Assembly (NCBI GenBank): GCA_001970955.1
Contig: MPUH01000971.1
Location: forward strand, 1-27,790
DNA length: 27,790 nt
From: Stentor coeruleus
Taxonomy: Eukaryota; Ciliophora; Heterotrichea; Heterotrichida; Stentoridae
Direction of reading: 5' to 3'
Position 1 is the first letter of the stretch. Each line of letters opens with the position of its first letter. Below, piece by piece: positions 9,422-17,710 of this stretch. Under the pieces are notes generated by a model. That model worked only from the letters and a program-made list of their open reading frames with translations. It had not been told where the DNA came from and searched no databases. The position numbers were made by a program, and so were the translations under genes.

Positions 9422-10585
9422 ATGTCCCTTGACAACTTCCAAATCATAACAAAACTCGGTGAAGGCGCCTATAGCACAGTTTTCAAAGTCCAGCGTCACT
9501 CAGACCTCAAAATCTACGCTTTAAAAAAAGTCAAAATAGAAAAACTCACAGAAAAAGAGAAAAAAAACGCTTTAAACGAAATACGCATCCTAGCCAGCAT
9601 AAAACACCCAAACATAATCTCATACAAAGAAGCGTTTTTTGATGAAAATGACAAATCCTTATGTTTAATAATGGAATTTGCTGATTCAGGTGATTTATGG
9701 CAGAAAATCCAACGTTGTATAAAAAATTCAATAAAATTACGAGAATCTTACATTTGGTCTATATTTACTCAAGTAACTAAAGGGCTTAAAACCCTTCATG
9801 ATCTTGGAGTCCTTCATCGAGATTTAAAAAGCGCTAATGTTTTTTTAAACAGAGATGGGACAATAAAACTTGGTGATATGAATGTATCTAAAGTAGCTAA
9901 AGATGGGTTTCTAAAAACCCAAACAGGAACACCTTATTATGCAAGTCCTGAAGTATGGAAAGATCAGAAATATAACAATAAAAGCGATATATGGTCTTTA
10001 GGTTGTGTATTATATGAAGCTATAACCTTAAATCCTCCATTTACAGCAAATGATATGGAAGGACTTTTCGACCGGGTTACAAAAGGACAATATAAACCAA
10101 TTCCTTCTGAGTATTCAAATGATTTAGTTTTTTTATTAAGTAAAATGCTTGATTCAAATGCAGATAATAGGCCTAGTTGTGATGAAATTTTATCTTTTGA
10201 ATTTGTTAGGAAACATTGTAAGGATAAAAGTATGAATAATAGTATTAGTATGCTTATACAACCTATAAAAATACCTGGTGAGATAAATTTGTTGTCAAAT
10301 TCGCTACCTAGAGCTGATTATGGGGGATTTGAAGAACAAGATGGGAAATTCACTCAGTCTTATAGTAAAAAAAGCTTACAAGAACCTTATAGTAGGCTAC
10401 CGGCTATTAAAATTAACAATAAAGCCCAAAGGAAACATATTGATTTTCATATGATTATTGAGAATTCAACTGATAGGCTAAAACGTATACGTGAAATATA
10501 TTTGTCTCCTTTGAATGTTTATATGACTCCAGGTATTAAAAAGTCAAATAAATATATTGGATATAAAAAGAAGATATTTGGATAG
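9422..10585 (+). CDS. NIMA-related (NEK) protein kinase, paralogue A
   Basis: This is a 387-residue kinase with the catalytic domain at residues 6-265. Visible residues are the glycine loop GEGAYSTVF from G13, K35, E53, HRDLKSAN with D134, and the activation segment TQTGTPYYASPEVW with SPE at 175-177. The YYASPE and SDIWSLGCVLYE wording and the N-terminal placement of the domain fit the NEK family, whose members control centrosomes, basal bodies and cilium length. The metal-binding triplet is DMN (152-154) instead of DFG, keeping the essential Asp but replacing the Gly. Residues 265-387 form a basic tail with an LPxAxY segment and no coiled coil that I can see, unlike many NEKs. A close paralogue with the same DMN lies at 14922-16148. 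The exact NEK subtype is not assigned. Confidence 0.9.
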   Translation: MSLDNFQIITKLGEGAYSTVFKVQRHSDLKIYALKKVKIEKLTEKEKKNALNEIRILASIKHPNIISYKEAFFDENDKSLCLIMEFADSGDLWQKIQRCIKNSIKLRESYIWSIFTQVTKGLKTLHDLGVLHRDLKSANVFLNRDGTIKLGDMNVSKVAKDGFLKTQTGTPYYASPEVWKDQKYNNKSDIWSLGCVLYEAITLNPPFTANDMEGLFDRVTKGQYKPIPSEYSNDLVFLLSKMLDSNADNRPSCDEILSFEFVRKHCKDKSMNNSISMLIQPIKIPGEINLLSNSLPRADYGGFEEQDGKFTQSYSKKSLQEPYSRLPAIKINNKAQRKHIDFHMIIENSTDRLKRIREIYLSPLNVYMTPGIKKSNKYIGYKKKIFG

Positions 10586-11025
10586 GGTTTGTTTTTAATT
10601 TATAATGGAAAGTTTTTATGCGATTGTGAGGCTTTTGAGGAATTATTTGTGTGAGGGTTTTTTGTGAGTTTTAGGGAAGGCGTGGTTTTATGTTGCTGAT
10701 GTTGTGGAATGTGAGTTTAAGGATATGATATTTTGGGATTTTTTTGGGTTTTTATAAAAGGAGTTGAAGTGTAGGTATGGATATAAAAAAAATTTTAGGT
10801 TATGGCTTTAAATNAGTTGAAGTGTAGGTATGGATATAAAAAAAATTTTAGGTTATGGCTTTATTAAAAAACACACAAAATATTTTTATTTTCTTTAAAT
10901 CTTAAAATATCTCACTCCAACCCAAGAAAAAAATAAAATCTTTATTAACACCCAGTTCATCTTAATTCCTAATATAATTATACATATTATCTTAATAAAT
11001 TACTAAAATTCCTAAACCCCATTAA
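10586..11025. other. Intergenic region containing an assembly junction
   Basis: From 10586 to about 10865 the + strand is G/T-rich, the downstream flank of the NEK gene. From about 10870 to 11025 it is C/A-rich, the flank type that precedes + strand genes. The unresolved base at 10814 and its flanking duplicate lie in the first part. An AACACCC motif is at 10947-10953. Confidence 0.55.
10762..10863 (+). repeat. 49-nt exact direct repeat flanking a single N (probable assembly artefact)
   Basis: Positions 10762-10810 and 10815-10863 are identical over 49 nt, including the length of an 8-A run. Between them are three extra bases and the N at 10814. Identical ends around a single placeholder base are what results when two overlapping contig ends are joined without being merged. 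The true genome probably has one copy. Confidence 0.9.
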
Positions 11026-11413
11026 ATGGGAGCTTTTCAGTTAGAAATCGATTCTTCTTCTCAAAAAAATATTCTTCAGCAATTTCATCCTCCTAACTAA
11101 ACTTGACTCAGAAAGGACCCATAAAATCCTAAAACCTTAAAAATTAATGCTAATATAGGAAAATTAAGAAAAGATTTTGAAGAAAAAGATAGGTTTTTTA
11201 GAAAAAATGCGGAAAATTATTGGAAATAATGATTTATTGTATTTTACGAAAGAAAATTTTAGTGAAAAAAAAATACATGAATGGTTAAAATTCATAGGAA
11301 TAATAGAAGCACGATTAAAATACCAATTACTGGATTTAATATTATACAAAATAAGTCTGTTTCTCAATATAAGATTATTTTTTAAAAGTAACTTGTTAGA
11401 AATGTTTGTTTAA
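11026..11413 (+). pseudogene. Probable degenerate gene, + strand
   Basis: From the ATG at 11026 one frame reads MGAFQLEIDSSSQKNILQQF, then after TAA, TGA and TAA codons NPKTLKINANIGKLRKDFEE and KDRFFRKNAENYWK, to a stop pair at 11227. A second frame covering 11177-11413 continues with IGNNDLLYFTKENFSEKKIH and ends in TAA at 11413. The C/A-rich leader before 11026 has the usual composition of a + strand 5' flank. Several stops and one frame change argue against a working gene. Purine-rich sequence around 11160-11290 keeps more than one frame open by chance, so the exact path is uncertain. The family is not recognised. Confidence 0.4.
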
Positions 11414-11449
11414 GATTAAGTTAGGAGGATTTTTTTGTTGGAAAATCTA

Positions 11450-12215
11450 TATTTATTTTTTGTTATGATTGAAGTTATTGCATGATGCTGATAAATTTAT
11501 GTTTTTTATATTTAGAAGAAATTCTATTTTTGATGATGCTGATTTCTAAGTTTTTGAATATGATTTTTTTAAGCTTTTGAGGTGGATTTTTTTATTGTTT
11601 TTAAGGTTAGGTGGATTAAATATTTTTTTTTTTATATCAGTATTTTAGATAATTAAGATCACAATAAGCAAATTTGTTGTAAATTATTTCGAGCTGATCA
11701 TAGCATTGTAACACTTTTACATGTTCTCAAAGCCTGCCATTTTAATGATTTTTATCTAATTTTTCTTGTAAAAATCTTTGATATTTATTATAATATTAAG
11801 GATAATTATGATGCAGTTTAGTTATTGTAATAGAATTTTTTTACAATTTTTTCCTTAATTTTGATTATTCGATAAATATTAGATTCATTTGATAAAGTAT
11901 CTTTAATTTTTTTGACATGAATTCATTTTTATAGTTTGATTTCTTGGGTACTTTATATTTTAACATTTCTGTGATTTTATTTAAACTGTTGATTTTTTCT
12001 GATGATTTTTCTATATTAAGAGCTTTTAATTATCTATTTAAAAAGTCCTCCTTAGTTCCTATACTAAAAATTCTGTCTAACGTCTTAGATAATTATCAAT
12101 TTTTTGCAAATTAATTAGATATTTATCATAAAAAATATCTTTCCTTTATCAATTTTATATGATTTTTCAAGCATATCAGCACTTATTAATTTTATTAATC
12201 TCCTTTTTCTTATAA
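11450..12215 (-). pseudogene. Degenerate coiled-coil gene, - strand
   Basis: Reading the - strand from about 12215 there is a protein-like path with at least two frame changes, near 12130 and 12025. Segments include SADMLEKSYKIDKGKIFF, DKYLINLQKIDNYLRR, a long run starting ALNIEKSSEKINSLNKITEM, and further on KVLQCYDQLEIIYNKFAYCD before a TGA at 11637. In the longest frame (12023 to 11637) the interruptions are four TAA/TAG codons and one TGA. All could arise by C-to-T change in CAA, CAG or CGA. Weaker coding-like sequence continues to about 11450. The charged, Gln-rich helical character suggests a coiled-coil protein. No homologue is recognised. Multiple frameshifts make a functional product very unlikely. 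Confidence 0.5.
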
Positions 12216-12339
12216 TAAATCTAAACATTAAATATTCCCATAGTAATTTAGATATTTACATCTGATTGCTATATATAAAATATGTTATAATAAAATTTAA
12301 TATTAAAAATGTATATGTGCAGAAGGGTTATTCGGAAAA

Positions 12340-13110
12340 ATGTTAAATGGATGCCAAGTTTGTTACGTTTTGCAGAAAGGCAAGCTTAACGCTTGCCCTA
12401 ATTGTAAAAAGTTACTTTGCAAGGCGTGCTTACCTGTATCAAATCCTGATTTCAAGTGCTCTGAATGTATAAGATCAGAATTGCATGAAGAGGTCCTTTC
12501 AGAAAACATTGAGAAAATTACTAGCCTCAAAAGCGAATACGAAGCTTTGATGGAATCAGCCAAAATAACTCAATTATCATTAGAAAACCTTAATGAAAAG
12601 TGCTATGGACTAGAAAACTCTCTATTGGTTTCCGAGATTATTCATCACGAAAAAGTTAGAAACCTTGATACACGAATAGACAAGGCCAGATCCGAGCTGA
12701 ATTACTTTTCGACTATAGAAAACCTTGAAAACTTGATTCAAATGACTAGATCAAGTCAGAAAAAGAAGACTATTCAATATCAAGATCTTCTTTACAGTCT
12801 GCAAAATGAACAGTGTGATTTCGAAACCGAAAGGGAAAAAGAAAAAATGGCATCAAAAGAAATTACAGAAATGTCAGACTTATGCACTGTATTTGTTCCT
12901 TATGTCGACATAAGAGGCTATGCATGCAAAAAATGCTTAAAAACAATTCAAGGCAAATTTAGGGAGGTTTTGATAAATGGCCATATTGGTAGGAGGAGCT
13001 TAATCAAAAGTATTTTAGATGATGAAAGAGATGAAGTTCGTGATTGGATTCAATGGCAATACAAGACAAGAGAGCATATAAAAACTAGTTGCAAATGCGA
13101 AATAATCTAG
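12340..13110 (+). CDS. N-terminal CxxC zinc-binding / coiled-coil protein
   Basis: This 256-residue protein begins with four CxxC pairs (C5/C8, C19/C22, C27/C30, C40/C43), spaced like a cross-brace zinc domain of the FYVE, PHD or RING class. The basic RRHHC core of a FYVE domain is not present, so lipid binding is not claimed. Residues 45-175 form a long charged coiled coil. The C-terminus has another CxxC (C196/C199, YACKKC) and a final CKC, so it may bind a further metal ion. I do not recognise an orthologue. Only 25 nt separate its stop from the next start codon on the same strand. The ATG at 12340 lies directly before the first zinc ligand, and upstream sequence is AT-rich and non-coding on this strand. 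Confidence 0.75.
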   Translation: MLNGCQVCYVLQKGKLNACPNCKKLLCKACLPVSNPDFKCSECIRSELHEEVLSENIEKITSLKSEYEALMESAKITQLSLENLNEKCYGLENSLLVSEIIHHEKVRNLDTRIDKARSELNYFSTIENLENLIQMTRSSQKKKTIQYQDLLYSLQNEQCDFETEREKEKMASKEITEMSDLCTVFVPYVDIRGYACKKCLKTIQGKFREVLINGHIGRRSLIKSILDDERDEVRDWIQWQYKTREHIKTSCKCEII

Positions 13111-13135
13111 TAATTTTATTTTTGATAGTAAATAT

Positions 13136-14104
13136 ATGATAAAAAGAGATTTTACTATACAACAAGTACTGCAGCAAACAGGAACTATGGAAAAAGCTCT
13201 TGTAGAAAAGCTTCAGACTCTTAGCCACAAAGCTTTGGGGTTGTATAAAAGGTTTATAAACAGATGCAATTCATTGTTTATTATTTTCTCACAATTTGAT
13301 ATACTTTCAGCATCATTCAGTTTGCTTCATAAAGCTTTGACGATTGATTTGAAAACTTTTTTCGACCCAAACATAATGGAAAAAGCTTGGAAAGGAAGGG
13401 TACTTTTATATATCAATATAGGATACTTAATGACAAATATTGGAGATTCAGCAAGTAGTATGAAATTTCTTTATGATGCTGAAAGTTTGATTATGGAAAG
13501 TAAGAACTCAAATACTAATATTATGAAAGATTTACTTTTATCACATTCAATAATAGCAGCTTTTTCAGCTTTTAAAGCTAGGAGGTTTGAATCTGTGGAA
13601 AAATATATAGAAATTGCATCTTTAGAATTTAATACTATAATTAGAGGTGAAAGGTTGAGTAAAGTTACGAAGAATGGATGTTGCAACCTTTATTGCCTTG
13701 TAACATTAATGCTTGAGGTCCTTAAATCTCAGAATACAGGTTTAGCTTCGACTACTAATAGTAGGTTTGCAACAAAGAAAATGAGGAAATATGGTGTTTC
13801 AGCACTAGATTTACTTGATAATTACAATGAAAACCCTACTGTAGAAAATGGTATAGCTCTTGTTAATTCATCAGAATTTAAGAATATTTTATCAGCAACA
13901 GTTTTATTCCCTTTTATTGTAAAATCGACTCCAGTCATCCAGCTTTGCGATCTTAAGCAAGCCCAAGAGCAGTCCCAGAACTTCAAACTAACCAAAATGT
14001 TCCTAGCCCAATCCTTAGGCAAATCTTACAAAAGTGTCGAACGGCGTGACTTCTATTCTATCCTCATGACCGAATCTATCCAAAACGCTTACAACATAAA
14101 CTAA
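13136..14104 (+). CDS. Alpha-helical TPR-like protein, unrecognised
   Basis: The frame encodes 322 residues with no signal peptide and no clear membrane segment. Residues about 88-121 (LLYINIGYLMTNIGDSASSM and following) and 136-167 (IAAFSAFKARRFESVEKYIE) have the spaced small and aromatic residues of tetratricopeptide helix pairs, so a TPR-like scaffold is likely. The C-terminal part (FPFIVKSTPVIQLCDLKQAQ, AQSLGKSYKSVERRDF) matches nothing I know. It sits 25 nt after the zinc/coiled-coil gene and 38 nt before the RING/B-box gene, all on the + strand. A 19-nt GT...AG stretch between it and the upstream gene does not join the frames, so it is kept separate. Confidence 0.7.
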   Translation: MIKRDFTIQQVLQQTGTMEKALVEKLQTLSHKALGLYKRFINRCNSLFIIFSQFDILSASFSLLHKALTIDLKTFFDPNIMEKAWKGRVLLYINIGYLMTNIGDSASSMKFLYDAESLIMESKNSNTNIMKDLLLSHSIIAAFSAFKARRFESVEKYIEIASLEFNTIIRGERLSKVTKNGCCNLYCLVTLMLEVLKSQNTGLASTTNSRFATKKMRKYGVSALDLLDNYNENPTVENGIALVNSSEFKNILSATVLFPFIVKSTPVIQLCDLKQAQEQSQNFKLTKMFLAQSLGKSYKSVERRDFYSILMTESIQNAYNIN

Positions 14105-14142
14105 TCTAACAGGCAAATAATATCCTAGTTTTTCTCATAAAA

Positions 14143-14908
14143 ATGAACAAAAGCCAATCTTGCAACTATTGTTGGGAACTTTTAGACCTGAAATCCAATC
14201 CACCAATCAAGCTTATCTGCAACGAACACATCGTCTGCAATCATTGTTTAAAAACTATCAACAATCTAGCTTATAAAATAATCTGCCCCTTATGTTTAGA
14301 AAAAGGTATAAAAATATACAGATCCACCAGTAATCATAGAAGACAAAAGATCAATTTCTGAAATAGTCCCAAGTGAAGAAGCAAGCCGTAAACTAATCTC
14401 ATATGAAACTTATATATGTAATCCTCATAAAACATCAGCAATTGGATATTGTAAAAAAGACAATGCATTTTTCTGTTCAATATGTGAAACCAATCATCAA
14501 GGTCATGATATTATAAAAAACCTTAATAAAGTTGAATCTGAAATTTCGCATAACCTTTTGCAAGTATGTGAAGAAAAAAGATTTGTCTACAAAAATCTTA
14601 GTGAAGGATCAAAAAGTATCGCAAATTCGCAAACAGATAAAGTTAACTCTTTAAAAGGGTTGGAAAATAGGCTCAATGAAAGTTTAAGGAAACTTGAAGG
14701 AATAATCAAAGAAGAAAGAGGAAATTCAGAAAAAATCGCTGAGTATTATAAAAGTTTTTCTGTACGCCCTGTGACGAATATAAAAGATATGGCAGATTAT
14801 ATGAGATATCACGATTTATTAGTACTTGCAGATCAGTCAAAAATAGAAGAGTCTAGAAAAAGGTTAGAAAATATAAAATCTAAACTTGAAGAGCTATTAG
14901 AATATTAG
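14143..14908 (+). CDS. RING / B-box / coiled-coil protein, TRIM-like (spliced)
   Basis: The spliced frame (14143-14305 joined to 14322-14908) encodes 249 residues. A C3HC4-type RING lies at C7/C10, C26/H29, C32/C35 and C48/C51. A B-box type zinc finger follows at C87/H90, C98/D101, C106/C109 and H113/H116. The rest (about 120-249) is helical coiled coil. RING, B-box and coiled coil in this order is the tripartite TRIM architecture, which suggests an E3 ubiquitin ligase that dimerises through the coiled coil. No C-terminal substrate domain is present. The B-box lies only partly in long open frames, so the gene depends on the 16-nt intron. Its stop is 13 nt from the stop of the convergent NEK gene. 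The substrate is unknown. Confidence 0.82.
14306..14321 (+). other. 16-nt intron (phase 1) in the RING/B-box gene
   Basis: The segment gtataaaaatatacag splits codon 55. Removing 16 nt shifts the frame from one that ends at 14361 into the frame carrying the B-box (..LCLEKDPPVIIEDKRS..). It differs from the other three introns of the window: 16 instead of 15 nt, phase 1, starting GTATA and ending CAG. Confidence 0.85.
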
Positions 14909-14921
14909 GTTAATAGGAAAA

Positions 14922-16148
14922 TTAATGATAAGCAGGGCTAACTGGGAGTAAAGGTATATTAAAGATTTCTCTTTTACGGTCGTTTATAGGACTGAAATCT
15001 CTGGCCTGGCTAACATTTTGTGGGTATTTCATTTTGGGTAGTTTCAAAGCTCCATAGTTTTCCCGGAGTATAGCTTTTATAGAACTTTTATTGTCTCTGC
15101 GGATATTTTCAGAGAGGTTTCGATAATAGCCTAATCTGACATCTAAGCTTTTTTTGTTATCATCTATACGTTTATAAGTCACTCCACGTTGGAATTTTGC
15201 TAGTTGTGGTAATTCGATTTTATTACCCATTTCAATTTCTGGTCTTGAGTATTTTGCTTCAGGAAGTATATCTCTGATATTAAAAGCATTAGAATCCATA
15301 CGTATAGTATTTAAAAGATTAGAATTTGGTTGTTCATATTCTTCTCTTATATTCACACGTTTAAGTACTAAAGGAAGTTTGAGGATTTCTCCAGAACTTG
15401 GACGTTTTTTAGGGTCTTGGGTTAAAAGAACAGTAATCACATCATTGAAATCTTGTGAATAATTTTGTAAAGGGACGAATTTCCCTTTGACTACTTTTTT
15501 ATATAAATTCTTCATATCCTCAGCTTGAAATGGGGGTTTTAATGCTGCAGCTTCATAAAGGACACAACCTAAAGACCATATATCAGATTTAACATCATAT
15601 GGGTCATCTTTCCATACTTCAGGACTTGCATAATAAGGTGTCCCTGTTTGTGTATGATTCATCCCTTCTTTTGCTACTTTAGATACATTCATATCCCCTA
15701 GTTTTACTTTTCCTTCTTTTGTTAGAAACACATTTGCACTTTTGATATCCCTGTGAATTATATTTAAATCATGCAATGCTTTTAATGCTCTAGCAAGTTT
15801 TATTAGGATATGCCATAGAAAATTCTCTGACATCAAAGATGACTTTTTTTTAAAGTCACTTATACGCTGATATAAATCCCCACCATCAGCATATTCCATG
15901 ACTATACATAAACATGAACTATCATCATCAAAAAATGCTTGTTTGTATGATATGATGTTTGGATGGGTGATACTTGCTAAGATGCGGATTTCGTTTAAGG
16001 CGTTGTTTTTTTCTTTTGATTTTAGCTTGTGCATTATAACTTTTTTCAGTGCGTAGATTTCTTGGTCGGATTTCCTTTTGACTTTGAAAACTGTACTGTA
16101 GGCTCCTTCACCGATTTTCCCGATTATTTCGAAATCTTTTAGTGACAT
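14922..16148 (-). CDS. NIMA-related (NEK) protein kinase, paralogue B
   Basis: This 408-residue kinase is closely related to the one at 9422-10585 and shares its start MSL(D/K)(N/D)F and residue numbering. K35, E53, HRDIKSAN with D134, DMN at 152-154 and TQTGTPYYASPEVW are all present, so catalysis is expected despite the altered DFG. After the kinase domain (to about 265) the tail differs strongly from paralogue A. It is longer, basic and Pro-containing (LPKMKYPQNVSQ, NIPLLPVSPAYH), though an LPxAxY-like segment is kept. NEKs of this sort in ciliates act on basal bodies and cilia, but its own target cannot be read from sequence. It is encoded on the opposite strand, about 4.3 kb from paralogue A, so it is not a simple tandem copy. 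Confidence 0.9.
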   Translation of the reverse strand: MSLKDFEIIGKIGEGAYSTVFKVKRKSDQEIYALKKVIMHKLKSKEKNNALNEIRILASITHPNIISYKQAFFDDDSSCLCIVMEYADGGDLYQRISDFKKKSSLMSENFLWHILIKLARALKALHDLNIIHRDIKSANVFLTKEGKVKLGDMNVSKVAKEGMNHTQTGTPYYASPEVWKDDPYDVKSDIWSLGCVLYEAAALKPPFQAEDMKNLYKKVVKGKFVPLQNYSQDFNDVITVLLTQDPKKRPSSGEILKLPLVLKRVNIREEYEQPNSNLLNTIRMDSNAFNIRDILPEAKYSRPEIEMGNKIELPQLAKFQRGVTYKRIDDNKKSLDVRLGYYRNLSENIRRDNKSSIKAILRENYGALKLPKMKYPQNVSQARDFSPINDRKREIFNIPLLPVSPAYH

Positions 16149-16636
16149 TATATAAGAAGTTATATTTTGATAGGTTTTTGGACTTGGGTTTGTGGTTTTG
16201 GGGTTTGTGGATTTGAGTTTAGGTTTGGATTTTTAAGATTTTAAAGGTGCAATTGGTTTTTTTTGCGCTTTTGAAGAAAAATTTAGGTTCGGGTATGATG
16301 AATTTGATTATTTTGGGTTTTGTGATGGTTTATAATATACTGTGGGTTTTAGATTTTTTTATATGAACAATCTTTGGTTTATGTTTTTATATGAAAAGAA
16401 TTATTATGGTAGTGATTTTTGTGGAAATAACTGTTTATTGTATGAAAAAATAAAATTTTATTCGAAAATGTTTGATACTGAGAAATACATTATCATGAAA
16501 ATTTATCTTGAACTAGATTCTCATATTATCAATAATCATAATTTAATTATACTGATAATATTTTTCCGATTTTAATTTAAACAACTATGAATAAACCATT
16601 TTCCTGAAAAAAAATTTTAACACCCTAACACCCAAG
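16149..16636. other. Flank of NEK paralogue B, with small open frame and telomere-like motif
   Basis: From 16149 to about 16340 the + strand is strongly G/T-rich, which is the C/A-rich 5' flank of the NEK gene on its own strand. A + strand frame with an ATG at 16363 runs 70 codons to 16575, rich in Asn, Tyr and Ile. It could be a small gene or relic, but nothing supports translation. The end of the region carries 15 nt of telomere-like repeat. Confidence 0.45.
16619..16633 (+). repeat. Interstitial telomere-like repeat (C-strand, about 1.9 units)
   Basis: The segment reads AACACCCT followed by AACACCC. This is a permutation of the CCCTAACA unit that I recall as the heterotrich telomere repeat. 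It lies at the boundary between the NEK flank and the degenerate coiled-coil gene, in the orientation of a left-hand chromosome end. Confidence 0.6.
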
Positions 16637-17675
16637 ACTTATAAAAAAAGTAAAACTGCATCAAGTGCAATACGAGAACTAAAAACATATAAAATCTATT
16701 AAAAAGACTAAGATTGCCTTTAAAACTATAAAATTACTTATTGGCTTTATATGAAAAATCATTATCAGATATAAAATCTCTATAAATCTTCAAGAATATT
16801 TACAAAGCTTAGATTGCATGACTTCAAAAATCCATTGATTAAATGATGCTGATTCTTTTCAACAACAAAAATACTGTTTTTATAGAAAAAAAACTTAAAA
16901 AAGAATAGCAATTTTTGTTAGAATGGGACATTAAGGATCTAAAAATAAAAGCTCTTAAAAAGAAGATATTAAAATCATGTGGTTGCGTATTATAATCAAA
17001 TGCTGATAAGCTTAAAAAAAGTCAAAAATCTGAAAGTGTGAAAAATCCCTTAACTTCTGAAATAATCAAAAAAAAACTGGTGATTTGAAAAAATCAGAAT
17101 CGCAAAAGGAGTTTTAGAAAAAAGTATTTGTAACTACATCTGAATGTGAAGGAAATTTACAAATACTACAAGTTAAGATTGAAAAATATAAGAAAAAATT
17201 AAAATTCTCCATTTGATAAATCCTTACAAAGCTCTTTGCCTTTATATTATAAAAGACTTGGCTCTTCTAACAAATTATTAGAGCTGAAAAAAGAATTGGA
17301 CTATAAAACCTTATCTCGAAAGCATGAGTTTCATATAAATAAACTAGTTTTTAAGGTTGAAAATCTGAAATTTGAACAGCAAAAGTTAAAATATGACTTT
17401 GCATATGGGAAAAGGGTTAAAAAACACTGAATACAAGAAAAATAAAGCTAGCAAAAAGGTTTCAAGAGTTCGAAGAAAAAGCTAATAATTTAAGTAGAAA
17501 ATATAAAGGATTATTAGAAAAAGCCAGTAATCCTAATGAAAAAACCCTTAATTTACATTAAAAAAACTCAAGAAACCACTTTGGATCTTGGAAAATAATC
17601 GTGTAATTTATATAGTCTAAGGAAAAAACATGAAAAAATATAACAAAAATTCCAAGATTCCAATATTAAGAATTA
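16637..17675 (+). pseudogene. Extensively decayed coiled-coil gene
   Basis: Protein-like segments follow one another on the + strand in changing frames. They include SKTASSAIRELKTYKIY, LYEKSLSDIKSL, NLQEYLQSLDCMTSK, FLLEWDIKDLKIKALKKK, KVFVTTSECEGNLQILQV, the 64-codon open stretch 17236-17430 (KRLGSSNKLLELKKELDYKT) and FEEKANNLSRKYKGLLEK. At least five frame changes are needed, and most in-frame stops are TAA/TAG where Gln would suit the heptads (for example three in the first 30 codons). The original was probably a long Lys/Glu/Leu/Gln coiled-coil protein. No functional frame remains. It ends about 35 nt before the ATG of the RRM gene, and whether any of it is still transcribed as that gene's leader cannot be judged. 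Confidence 0.65.
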
Positions 17676-17710
17676 AAGTTTATATGTTTTTCTTATAGTT
17701 TTATATATAA

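Noticed and set aside
13110..13128. GT...AG segment between the zinc/coiled-coil and TPR-like genes as an intron joining them
   Set aside because: It is 19 nt, outside the 15-16 nt size seen here, and begins inside the first gene's stop codon, so it does not give a continuous frame.
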